Assembly: GCA_025174535.1 (NCBI GenBank)
Contig: JALBUN010000009.1
Coordinates: 806,001 to 870,000, forward strand
Origin: Cantharellus purpuraceus
Taxonomy: Eukaryota > Basidiomycota > Agaricomycetes > Cantharellales > Hydnaceae
Direction: 5' to 3'
DNA length: 64,000 nucleotides
Shown here one piece after another: positions 12,623 to 31,200 of this stretch. Under the pieces are notes generated by a model that was given only the letters and a program-made list of their open reading frames with translations, did no database searches and was not told the origin of the DNA. Both the position numbers and the translations under genes were made by a program. Position 1 is the stretch's first letter, and the number at the start of each line of letters is the position of its first letter.

Positions 12623-14708
12623 ATGTCAGCCGCTTCATCGTCTCCGCTACCCACCGTCGAGTCAATCTGGTCACATGCGCCGTTGTCATCACCTGAAGGC
12701 ATGATTCCTGGTCAAAACACCATCCATGAAATCGGCATAACCCACGGAGTCGACGGTATCTGGGACGAAGTGAGTGGCGGGAGTACGTTGTCATCGCCTG
12801 AAGGCATGATTCCCAGTCAAAACTCTATTGTCTACCCCTTTGCAAACTGGGAAGAATGGGAGGATTTTTCTCATATTTTTAGAAATGTCAGTGTCTGCTG
12901 GTTCAACCGGGATATGTCCCGTCGGCGTTGACACCAATGCTCACGTACTACTCCATCATTCACTACCGTGATAGTTCGACAGCAACTACCAATGGTCGAT
13001 GCCCCAAACAACGATTGCCGAAGGTGACTCCAGTAGCGCTTCCATTTTGGTCAGTCTGCTGTCCCGTCAGCGTTGACACCGATGCTCACGTACTACTTCT
13101 CAGCACAATCCAACCCCCCGCTACCCCGATACTGTGAGTTCCCATGACCAGTGTCTTTGTGACCTCCATCATTCACTACCTTGATAGTTCAACAGCAACT
13201 ACCAATGGTCGATGCCCCAAACAACGATTGCCGAAGGTGACTCCAGTAGCGCTTCCATTTTGGTCAGTCTGCTGTCCCGTCGGCGTTGACACCGATGCTC
13301 ACGTACTACTTCTCAGCACAATCCAACCCCCCGCTACCCCGATACTGTGAGTTTCCATGACCAGTGTCTTTGTGACCTCCATCATTCACTACCGTGATAG
13401 TTCAACAGCAACTACCAATGGTCGATGCCCCAAACAACGATTGCCGAAGGTGACTCCAGTAGCGCTTCCATTTTGGTCAGTCTGCTGTCCCGTCAGCGTT
13501 GACACCGATGCTCACGTACTACTTCTCAGCACAATCCAACCCCCCGCTACCCCGATACTGTGAGTTTCCATGACCAGTGTCTTTGTGACCTCCATCATTC
13601 ACTACCGTGATAGTTCGACAGCAACTACCAATGGTCGATGCCCCAAACAACGATTGCCGAAGGTGACTCCAGTAGCGCTTCCATTTTGGTCAGTCTGCTG
13701 TCCCGTCAGCGTTGACACCGATGCTCACGTACTACTTCTCAGCACAATCCAACCCCCCGCTACCCCGATACTGTGAGTTTCCATGACCAGTGTCTTTGTG
13801 ACCTCCATCATTCACTACCTTGATAGTTCAACAGCAACTACCAACGGCCAATTCTGCAAACGACGATTGCCGAAGGTGACTCCAGTAGCGCTTCCATTTT
13901 GGTCAGTCTGCTGTCCCGTCGGCGTTGACACCGATGCTCATGTACTACTTCTCAGCACCATCCAACTCCCCGCTATCTCAATGCTGTGAGTTTCCATGAC
14001 CAGTGTCTTTGTGACCTCCATCATTCACTACCTTGACAGTTCAACAGCGCCTACCAATGGCCGATGCCCCAAACGACGATTGCCCACGCTCTCGGGGCTG
14101 ATGGCGGTTGTGGATCTGCCTCCCGGAAGAGTGACCGGCGTAGAGCACCTAAGCGCAAGCGCTCTCGTACCACAAAAGTACGAGCAAGCACCCGCAGGAT
14201 GGACCCACAGATCCTGCGCCGCGGGACCATCTATTTTTCGCAAAAGCGCGCATTTTCGGGTAAGCAGATCGAAATGCCACCTTCGATGTGCACAACACCT
14301 GCGGAGCTGCGCCTTCGGAAGCCATGTCGAGTTGAGAAGCGTGGGCGGCCTGGTTGGGCGTGTGGCCTATTCGGATGCCTGCAAGTGTCTGGTGGGGAGG
14401 CCGTATCCCGGCGTCATATGCTGACCCACTTCAACTTGCAAGTTGCATGCTTTGGCTGCGAACACAGTTTCGGCACAAATGTTAATTGGTTGAGGAAACA
14501 TGTCGAGCATGCATCCCAGTATGACAAGATGAGGCCATGCGTAGAGAAAAATCCCTCGCTGTGGCAACCAAACCAAGAATCCGGGAAGTCCCACAGCACG
14601 AGCACGGAGGCATGGGAGGAGGTCCGCTTCTTGGAGAGTGCCACGTTGATTCAGGAGGGTCCTTCGTTCCATGGTGGGGTGCGTCTCGTTAGGTTGAAAT
14701 GGGTATGA
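12623..14708 (+). CDS. C2H2 zinc-finger protein with a 35-residue exon/intron tandem repeat
   Basis: Exon 1 (12623-12886, 88 codons) is Ser/Pro-rich and holds an internal duplication, SSPEGMIPGQN and SSPEGMIPSQN. It is followed by five near-identical 213-bp genomic units. Each supplies a 75-nt exon beginning FNSNYQWSMPQTTIAEGDSS and a 30-nt exon HNPTPRYPDT, separated by two 54-nt GT-AG introns; every junction is phase 0. The last exon (14040-14708) begins with a partial unit (FNSAYQWPMPQTTIA), then a basic patch (RRRAPKRKRSR, likely nuclear signal) and two zinc fingers: C-x4-C-x12-H-x3-H around 14361-14425 and C-x2-C-x13-H-x2-H around 14451-14508. Predicted total is about 485 residues. Probably a DNA-binding regulator; the target is unknown. 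Splicing of the array is inferred from consistent sites and phase, not from transcripts. Confidence 0.7.
12887..14084 (+). repeat. 213-bp tandem array, five full units plus partial ends
   Basis: Units start at 12975, 13188, 13401, 13614 and 13827, with a partial sixth at 14040. Exon and intron parts are equally conserved: units 1-4 differ at only a few positions, while unit 5 is most diverged (YQRPILQTTI and HHPTPRYLNA). The preceding 88-nt intron (12887-12974) is a hybrid: its 5' part matches the first repeat intron and its 3' end matches the second, so the array edge probably arose by unequal exchange or internal deletion. Confidence 0.95.
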
Positions 14709-15567
14709 TGCACGAGGATTGAGGTCTATTCTGCCTGTCCACCTGCGTCGTGCACGATAACTCCGCGCCTAACCTTTCTTGTAGTTCAGGGGGCAATTGT
14801 GAGGCTGCCTGTAAACGACCGTGTGTCCTCAATTATGCACATGTTCCAAACTATACACTGCCTCGTGTTCTCTAATCTTTATCTATGTTATCTGTATGCA
14901 CTCTGGCTTACAGGCGGGGTGTGTGGTTGTGCAAACGTGACCTAGCAGAAGGAGGATAAGTCGAGTCACAGATGCACAGGGGCAACAAAATACATGCCTA
15001 ACTTAGACCCCGGCGACTTCGAGTAAAATTTCCAGATCAAAATTGTCTGTATGCCTCGAGGACACGCCGTATACAACTCAATGCCGGTTTCGTTTGACAA
15101 CTCTAGCAAAGTAGAAAACAAAAAATCCATGATTGACGGAAACAAAGAGGGAAGGACGGGATACGTGGCGATGCGGCAGGAAGGTCAGCCCCCAACTTCT
15201 CCCTTGACGTTGATGGTGGAAGTCTGCCCTTGGAGTCACGTGACCATCAGGTTCCGTCCATCAGGACGAGCATTCCCATCAGCGTTATCGTTCACGTTCA
15301 GTGCGGCAGCGATGGTAAATGGCGTTATGAGATAGGGCTGGAACCAGAGGGCCTCTTTTAGTTTCCGTGTCCGTCTAGGAAGTGCTCTTGGTTACACTAA
15401 TTGCTGCGTAGTTTTTGCTTTTGTCTGACTGCCTGCAGCGCGGTATCACTGCTTGTGTCGCATGTTCCATGAATTCTGGCTTTCAGAAGCGGAAGGGACA
15501 ATTCAAGAAGACAGACAGACATCACGTGAAGCTCAGCGTCCGGTGACATGTCTATTAGCAGTACTTA
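14709..15567. other. intergenic region
   Basis: Nothing recognised. It is flanked by the 3' end of the zinc-finger gene and the 3' end of a possible minus-strand gene. Confidence 0.4.
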
Positions 15568-16551
15568 TTATGCATTATGTAAACTTCTCCTCATTAGTAC
15601 TATCCGATCCGAGTGATTACCATCCTGCGCAAGCGAGGATGTTGGGCGATCCGCATAGTACGAGCTCCTGAACCCCGATGCTTCAGCTGTATTGAAATCC
15701 GACAACGGGTGTGTGTAGTAGTACCCGCTCAGTGTTGGATCATCATACGCTGTGTACGGGGTAACAGCGCTCGTGTATGAGGATCCCTGGAGTTGAGGAT
15801 CACTGCCAAAGGTTATCGGTGGTAAGGATAACGAGCATCCCCAATCCGTATGTGGAGTTGTAGGGTTGGGCAAGGGATCAGGGGCGCGATGGTACTCCAA
15901 CCTGCAGGGGGAGATCTCAGGCTCTGGGTACTCAGGTGCATCGAAGGGGGCCGATGGTGCGATAACAAAGGAAGACGTCATGGTGCCCTGCGAGAGGTCT
16001 CCTGCGGGTTGCCCGAGAAGGTTTTCTGAGACCCCTGGGTCTTGGCGGGGACTTGCGGTCTCATTGGCTTGACAGCAACCCCCGGGAAGATCCTGCGGGT
16101 GTCTCAACAACTCTTCATCTGAAAAAAGCAGGAAAGTTTGTTCAGGGCACAGGTTTTCGCTCTGGGGATTCACGTACATGGCGTATTCCTCCATTCTCCT
16201 TTTAATACTTGCAGACGTGATGAAATCTGTTTCCTCGTCTTGTGTATGCCACGGCTCTGCAGGAATTCCCGCAAGAATACACATCTTTTGGTCCCAACTC
16301 GGTGTGCTTGGCTGGCAGTCCAAATGATTAATCCTTTATTTTTAGTCAGATTTTTAACGAAATTCGCTACGAGTGGACAATGTCCTTACCGAGTGACAAT
16401 GATACGTCAGCCAGGTCACTCCAGACATACTCTCCAGTAGGCGTCTTTTTTCGATAGCATCGTTTTCGAAGTTTTAAAGCACCCATGGCGGACCGCAACG
16501 CTGCATCATCCCCAAGCGTTGCAAGTGAGTCAGGCAAGGCAGTCATCTGAA
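15568..16551 (-). CDS. hypothetical Pro/Ser/Tyr-rich protein
   Basis: A 250-codon minus-strand frame (15568-16323) is the longest unassigned one outside GC-rich DNA. An upstream exon starting MTALPDSLATLGDDAALRSA at 16551 and containing KLRKRCYRKKTPTGEYVWSD can be joined to it by an intron of about 16312-16405. This is a phase-0 join using GTATCA and CCAG; a stronger-looking donor GTAAGG would break the frame, so the model is uncertain. The C-terminal part is rich in Pro, Ser, Asp and Tyr without a recognised domain, as in activation regions of fungal regulators. It lies tail-to-tail with the repeat-bearing zinc-finger gene. No function can be given. Confidence 0.4.
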
Positions 16552-17902
16552 AGTGAGGTCGACGTAGAGCGTCAGCATGGATCCTGACACGTTGGGGTAA
16601 GCAGATGAGGATGGTGAAGCGCACGCACCAGCTTAAAAGGCTTAGAAGGTTGGGTCCGAAAGATTCACTGTGGGAGCCTCCTCTGAGGGGGATTGCCTTT
16701 ATACACAGATTCACTTAGTGGCTACGTGGCCTTGGTTGGCCGCGCAGCATATCATTGCCCTTGAATTCACTTTGGGGTGAGAGGTGCCGTTACGACGTGG
16801 GCTTGGCTAGAGCCACTCTATTTGGACAGTTATCAGTAGGCCATTCAGGCCATGGGCTGGCCCAACACCAAAAGCATGGCAAATTGGTACCAAAGATCAT
16901 CTCCAGGATCTCCGGCGCAATCGGCAGAAAAGGTGTGATTCGTGACTTAATCGCCGTTAGGTACGAGGGTAGACCAGGACCACTGAAACATACATACACG
17001 CGGAGTACAGCTTTCCATCGACAAAGCACCCCAGCGTGCCATGATCAAATTCACTGTGAAATAGGAGACGCCACCCAGAGTCAATGTGCCTGAGCATCTC
17101 GCCGTGGCCAAAGGCAGTTGTAGGTGCGGGGTGGGGGGTGTCAGTGGCATTGGCCGTCGTCTACCGGGAATGTGTAAAAGTAGATTGGAGGAAAGAGAAA
17201 TGAATCCAACGTGAATCAAAACAGTAAAAAATACAAGATGCCCACCAACTAATTTAATCTATCCTTTTCTAGTATTCCGGATCAACAACGCAGTCCAGCG
17301 GGGTACTGAGAATCGATGGCTTAACTTACTGATGGTCGTGTCTGCAATTATCGTTTGCCGTGTTCAATCAAATCTCGCTTCAGATTATCATGAAAATTTT
17401 GAATAGGCATCCATACTTCGTGCAGGCGTTAAACGAAACTGGATGTCGAGAACCTAGACACTGGAACATTTACGCGCCTTCGGGAACAGTGCTTCAACGA
17501 GCGAACATTCAAATCCAAGTCTTCGATCGCTCTATTATGGGGCTCTGGTTCCAGGCATGTATACCTCGAGTCGGTTGGTCCATTTGTTGTTACAGTAACA
17601 GGTAAGCGTTACTGAGACACCAGTGGGGTCAGGTTATTCCGAAGCAGGAACAGACGTCCGAAGTCATGCCAAGCCCGCCAGACAGGTGCGATGCGACAGA
17701 AACGGAATTACACGAGGCAAAATTCACGGCACAACAGAATCCTTTGCAATGTGGAATTATATAGAATTATCAATGGAGGAGACACCTGCCAGTACGAACC
17801 CGTGCTGAGGATTACGTAAGTATAGGTTCGGCACTTTCCGAACTGCACAGTTTTTCTCGTTTTGGCTTTCTACACACCTACTCATTATCATTCTTCAACA
17901 CA
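16552..17902. other. intergenic region and uL14 promoter
   Basis: No gene supported. A short minus-strand frame near 16880-16990 contains LPIAPEILEMIF, reminiscent of an F-box start, but it has no continuation. The last 90 bases before 17903 are T/C-rich, as in ribosomal-protein promoters. Confidence 0.4.
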
Positions 17903-25446
<7,544 letters not shown>

Positions 25447-28282
25447 TTTCAATAATTTGACTCTTGCGTCCTTTGCCTTGTATGACGGCGGCCAATCGTA
25501 GTTTGTGTACTTTTAATAGAGTGGTTGGTGTCATCTTGACTACAGCCTGCCTCTGGGGATTCCCGTGTGCCCCAAAACGCAGCGATAATGAGCTCACCCC
25601 ACAATGCAGTGCATCGGTGGCAAAAAATGAGGGGAGAAACAAGTCCAGCTATATACTTGCGACGCAGTGAAGTCGATCCAAAGAAGGGAAACAAAAGAAG
25701 GGGGGGGGACAGATGCATGTGAGACGGGTGCACAGCAAGGGAAACACACAACAGGATCCGGGATGCTCCATCAGGAAGCTGAGCGCGGCAGGCACGACTG
25801 TTGTACTTGTCAAAAGAGGAGATGTGACAGTTTTGTTGTTGCGGTGGCACGGATTGGGGGACCGGACCTGTCCGGGTGCGGTGCGGTGCGCGACAACAAC
25901 AGCCTCTGTGACGGGCGGCTGGAAATCAGGAGAAGGTATGATGGCTGTACGGGTGAATGCCAAGGGGGGGCAGTGATGCGTTTCCGTGTATGTGTCGGCG
26001 CGTCCGAGTTGGGACTCTAGGGAGCGCCCCGGCGTTGATGACATAAATTGATGGCTTGGGCGCAAGTGCCGGTGCTATCGCTGGAAACGGAGACGGTACG
26101 TTGATTTACCGTGAGCGGTCACGTGCCAGTGTCGCGGCTTCTTCTTCTGCGTGTGCATTCCAGTGTCATGCGATTCCCGCAATGAATTGCACCCGTAGCG
26201 AAGGGTGTCGAGTCGGGAAAGCGTTTTGTGTACGGTGGCAAGGATACGGTTTGCATATCGATCGATCGATCATGAGCGGAGGTGGCGAAGCGGGGCCAGC
26301 ACGGCAGCGCACACACCTATACCGGGGTAGTGCGTTGCGTGCCACTGCAGGTAAGCTGTACACGGACAGCGTGCCGAGTGAGGCGTGGGCAAGAGGTTCT
26401 CCAGCCACGCCAACCGAGGAGGTGGCGCGTCACGCGAAAGGGTATTTCGCTGGAGGCGGTCCACCGTCTTCCGGGCGCATGCATGGATATGTGCGCAACT
26501 GAGGTGGGTCCATGGGAATAAACCGTCGATCCTACTGTCCCCTCCGCCGACACGGACTTTGTGCATGTGCGTTTGTGGTCATGCGGGTGGGGTAAGACGT
26601 CATTCCGACGAGTCCGACGCGTCCGCCATGCGATGGGTTGATTGGGCTGTTCCCGCGGGCGCGCGCCGGCCCCAGCGCGTACACACACAAAAACGCATCC
26701 GGTCTGGCAAAACGCTCGTTTCATGATGCTGATGTCGATTCGTGTTTCAGAATCAAGATGTGGATGGTTGGTTGCGGTTTAGATGGGGATGCATGGTGGG
26801 TTTGGAGCGCCTGGATTGGGCGGGGGCGTTGTTGAGTGATGAAGTGGTGCTGCTTACGTTGCCTGACTGTGCACCGGCGGTGGGTGGGGTGGGACATGTA
26901 GGATCTGCAACAGAATCCGGCATCATTGCGCATGTAGCTGCGAACTTTATTTCAAGGGTTTAACGCCGTGCTGGGCGGCTGGCTGGGCGGGGGGCCAATG
27001 ATCGATTGCTCAATGAGGTATGTGAAACTCTTTCGTTTCCCGAAAAGGCAATGTCAATCAGTGCGGTCGGTCGATCGGTGCCAGTAGATTGACGTTTGTG
27101 AAACCATCATCAAGGGGAGTGCCCTGGCGGGGGTGATGGTTGCAGCGTCACTCAATTGAGGTGTGACGCATTATATGGATTGGCACGCTGGTGCCCAACG
27201 ATGCATGGATTCGGACGTTCCGGAAGGGGAGTGAGACTGACTGGCTGGATCCCAGGGGTGTGGTTTGGGGAGAGGTGGTGCCCGGTGACTTTGTTGGGGG
27301 GGACGGAGGGGTGGCGAAGGTGAGATTTACAGTCAGAGGGTAGGGGTGGCGACGCGGGTGTGTGAATGTGGGATAGGGCCGGGCGCCCACCTCCCGGAGA
27401 GGCAGGCTTGCACGAAACAGTGTGACGGCAGTGGGGGATACCGGTATGGTGGGGGTGGGGCGGAGAGGACATGCAAGTGTGCAGTACGTAATATATTGTG
27501 CTACCTGACGAACGGGATCTTGCTCCCGCACAGGGTGCATAGTGTGCAGTACGTAATACATTGTGCTGCCTAACGGACGGGATCGTGCTCCCGCACAGGG
27601 TGCATAGTGTGCAGTACGCAATACATTGTGCTGCCTGACGGACGGGATCGTGCTCCCGTACAGGGTGCGTCGCGCTGTGTGGGCCCGCCGTGCCCGTCTT
27701 CCGCTGCACCCGCTGCACCCCGGCATCCGGGTATGCGTGAGTGAGTAGCTGTGCGCCCCATTGCCGAGCCGGGGTCGGTGTGCCGCAGCACTGCCCTGGC
27801 TCCCCATAGGGGCGGTATATAGGGTCGGTGATCGCTGGGGGGGGGAGGGGGTGCGGTTAGTTGGCTGGTGGTGGCAGCGGCGGTGGTGGAGTGCTGGGAG
27901 CTGGGTGGCGGTGCTGGGATTCGACCATAGACACTGGGAGTGCGTGCCGGCGGGCGACACTGCCCCCGGAAGCGGAGAGGAGCGGGCACGGAGGTCCGGG
28001 GACCGGAGTGACGGTGTGACAGTGCGTGTGTGCCGTCCCTGTGCAAGATCTGCGCCACACGCGCACGGGCGGCACGTGGCAGGGGATTGGTTGCCCGGTG
28101 AAAGGCAGGGCCGGGACAGTTGGCTGAGTCAGCAGTCGCCAAACGGGGCGTCTTCGGCTGCGTAGCTCGTCCGTGCGTGCGGCGGTGCAACACGTCCTGT
28201 TTCCAAAAAACAGTGTATTTTCTTATATACGCGTTTTTCTCTTCTGCCCTTCCACCCTTGGCCGCAATTCCCTTGATTCGCC
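25447..28282. other. GC-rich gene-free region upstream of the Zn2Cys6 regulator
   Basis: Long spurious frames occur on both strands because of high GC, but none has a domain, splice logic or start context. It contains a short (GATC)n run at about 26257-26270 and a 65-bp triplicate (27481-27675). A TATATA at 28224-28229 precedes the regulator ATG by about 55 bp. Confidence 0.45.
27481..27675. repeat. 65-bp tandem repeat, three copies
   Basis: GCAGTACGTAATA (or GCAGTACGCAATA) starts at 27481, 27546 and 27611, an exact 65-bp period. Each unit continues through ATTGTGCTGCCT, CGGACGGGATCGTGCTCCCG and CAGGGTGC. Only a handful of substitutions separate the copies. Each unit carries a small inverted repeat, CGGGA-N6-TCCCG; in the first unit the two arms are offset by substitutions. 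Confidence 0.9.
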
Positions 28283-31200
28283 ATGCACAACAACCATCAC
28301 CCATACGACCCCTTTTCCGACTATCCCACAACCACCCCCGCCACAACCACGCCCTCCACGACCGCACCCGCCCCACCCGCCGACACCCCGTACACATCCT
28401 ACCCCCACCCCTCCACCTCCTACCTCCCGTTCCACCACCCATGGCCCACCACCCCACTCCCCACCCACCCACACACCCACACACACCCGACACACCCGCC
28501 CCGCCGCCCCACCTACGCCCCCTTCTCCGCCGCCCCCCACCCCGACGCCCGCCATGCCGCCGCCCGCCACGCCGCCGCCCGCCACGCCGCCGCCCCCAAC
28601 AGCAGCACATCCGCCCCGCCGAACGCGCCCCACGCGTTGGCGGGCGCGCTCTCCTGGGACGCGCCGTGGGACCCTTACGGCGGCGTGGTCCACCCCGCCC
28701 GGACGCAGATGCAGGCGCAGACTCAGGCGCAGGCGCAGGGACAGGCGCATGGGCAGCCCACGCCGTTTGGGGCGGTGGCGCGCCAGCACCAGCACCAGCA
28801 GCTTCAGCATGCGCAGCACCACGTGCAACAGCGGGTATTCCAGGCGCACCCGCACACGACGACCACAGCGGTGGGCGCCGCGGCGGCGGCACAGCCGTTT
28901 ACGTTTCGCGCGCCGCCATTGCCGTCGCAGACGCAGCAGCAGGCGTTTCATGTGGCGCAGCCACGGCCTCAAGCACTGCACCATGCGGGACTACAGCACC
29001 ACACGCACCAGCTCCCGCTCCCGCAGCACCAGCAGCACCAGCACCTCCAGCAGCACCACGCGCAACAGCAACTTTATCCACTCCAACAACACCAGGTGCA
29101 GCCTGCACATGCACATGCACAGCGGCATAACATGAACAACGCCGTTCCCGGTCCCTCTACCTGCGCCGTTGCCGGTTCCACAGCCGTGGCTGCTGCTGCT
29201 ACGGGGAGCACGTCCTCGTGCGCTACGCACGACCGCACAGTCCTTGCCGAGACGCAAGTGCAGGCGCGTGAGCCTGAGGAGGGGGCTGGCGAGGGCGGGC
29301 ATGAGCATGAGGCGTTAGAGGGGGATGCGAGGAGCCAGGGGTATATACGGCATGTGCCGGTGAGGAATCGGGAGAGGGAGGAGGGGGAGGGGGAGGGAGA
29401 CGGAGACGGGGAGGGGCTGGAGGGGCCGGAGGAAGATGGGGAGGGGGAGGGGGACGGTGATGAGGGAGAGGAGGAGGAGGGGGAAGGGGAGGAGGAGGGG
29501 GAGGAGGGGGAGTATGAGGGTGATGAGTACGCTGATGAGGGGGAGTATGAGGATGAGGAGACGGGAAGACGGAGACATAAAGGCAAGGAGAGGGAGAGGC
29601 GCCGGAAGGGCAGGAGGGGGAAGGGGAGGCTGGGAGGACCTAGGGCGTGAGTTTCCAGTTCCTCGTTCACACTGCTTTTGGCGTATACGGCGCATGTGGC
29701 ATTTTTGGCACCTTTTTTTCATCATTTCTCTTGCGCCACGGCTGAAACTGATGTTTTCCTCCCCTCTCCCTTTGCGCTGGACGGCATTTTGGGGCGTGGG
29801 TGTCTAGAGCTGGCGCGTGTGATGCGTGCAAACAGTCAAAGGTATGTGTCGCCTTATTTTTTTGGCGTTAGTGTGAGGGGTTTTTTTTTTGTAATGTTGG
29901 TCGCGTCGCGCCCCTTGACTTTTTTTATTCATGTCACCTTGGGACTGCCGCCTCAAAAAAATTATTTTTTTCAACCCATTAGGTAAAATGCGTCTTTACG
30001 CCACCGGAGACTCAATGTCGCCGCTGTGCGCAGGGGGGACACGAGTGCCATGTGTCGGGGAGGAAGCAGAAGCCACCGCCTCCGTGAGTGTTTATTTCTG
30101 GGCCCTTCTTCATGTTCTTTTCTTTTTTATGAATTTCCTCTCGATTGGGTCGTGCCTCGTGCATCTCCTTTGAAATTAAAAATGGCGGTGCCTCTGAATA
30201 CAAACTCTATTATTATTATCTTCCTTCCGTCGCTTTGCTCTATCGCTTCCACACACACGCTCCCCCTTGCACCGCATTCCCCCCACCACCATCTCTATCC
30301 CATCTCCACGCGCTCCATCGCTTCTCCCGATCTTCATCTCTCCTTTTCAATTCTGTGCCAGGATCTCCGCGCTAACGTGCCCCCCCCGGTTCTCTCCCTC
30401 TCTCTTTTTTCTTTTTTTTTTTTTGGACACAGATCCCACGCCGAACTCATCCGCCGCCAAGACGAGAAAAACGTCGTGATTATGGGGCTGCTGGCGTCGC
30501 TGGTGGGGGTGCAGATCCCGGGGCTGGTGCAGGTGCCGGTGCCGGAGTCGCGGTCGGGGCCTGTGGCGGGGCCGGCGGGAGGACAGGCGCGCGGACACCC
30601 GGCGAGTGCGTCGGAGAGTAGTGCGTCGGGCGCGGTGTATACGCCGCGGGTGCAGGGGCGGGGATTGGGGCGGACGTTGTCTGGGGCGGGGGCGGTGACG
30701 CGCAGGTCAGAGTCGCCAGATACGGGCGCGGTAAGGCTGTTGCAGCAGCAGGACGTGCAGTCGTCGTCGCCCGAGTGGTTTCCGCGGGGCTTGCATGCGC
30801 AAGCGCAAGCACAGGCACAGACACAGGCGCATGCGTCGGCAGGAGGGACATCGTATGCCCCACACGCGCCGTACGGGGTGCAGATGGTGCAGGCGGCGCT
30901 GGCGCGTGGGGTGCGGGGACGACAACAACACCCGCCGTTGCCGCCTGTGCCGCTGTGGGACAAGCGGACGCCCAAGTGGGAGGTGGAGCGGATGGTGGGG
31001 GGGTGGATTGAGGAGGCCAAGGTGTGGGTGGCGACGTGGGCGGCGGGCGGGGAGCGTGGCGAGGTGGGGAGGAGTGTGGGAGGGGATGTGCAGGGATGGG
31101 ATGCGAGGATGGAACAGGGAGGTGTGTTCAATGCGTCCATTTGACTTGTGTCTCATAAAACACCTCGCTCACGTGCTCACACAGCACCACAACCCACCCC

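Noticed and set aside
12928..13989. Series of 68-69-codon frames (MTSVFVTSIIHY...), one per 213-bp period
   Set aside because: They run through the repeat introns in the wrong frame; the exon frame with GT-AG junctions gives a continuous protein joined to the zinc fingers.
16880..16990. Minus-strand F-box-like start LPIAPEILEMIF
   Set aside because: Only about a dozen residues match and no downstream domain or exon continues it.
27570..28892. 440-codon minus-strand open frame
   Set aside because: Arg/Gly/Ala-rich shadow of GC-rich and repetitive DNA overlapping the 5' end of the Zn2Cys6 gene; no domain, and other frames are open as well.
28120..29135. 336- and 320-codon plus-strand frames overlapping the regulator
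   Set aside because: Out-of-frame shadows of the low-complexity first exon; only the 28283 frame joins in phase to the zinc cluster.
30334..31140. 268-codon minus-strand frame opposite the regulator linker
   Set aside because: Antisense shadow of a GC-rich exon that has in-phase splice junctions on the plus strand.
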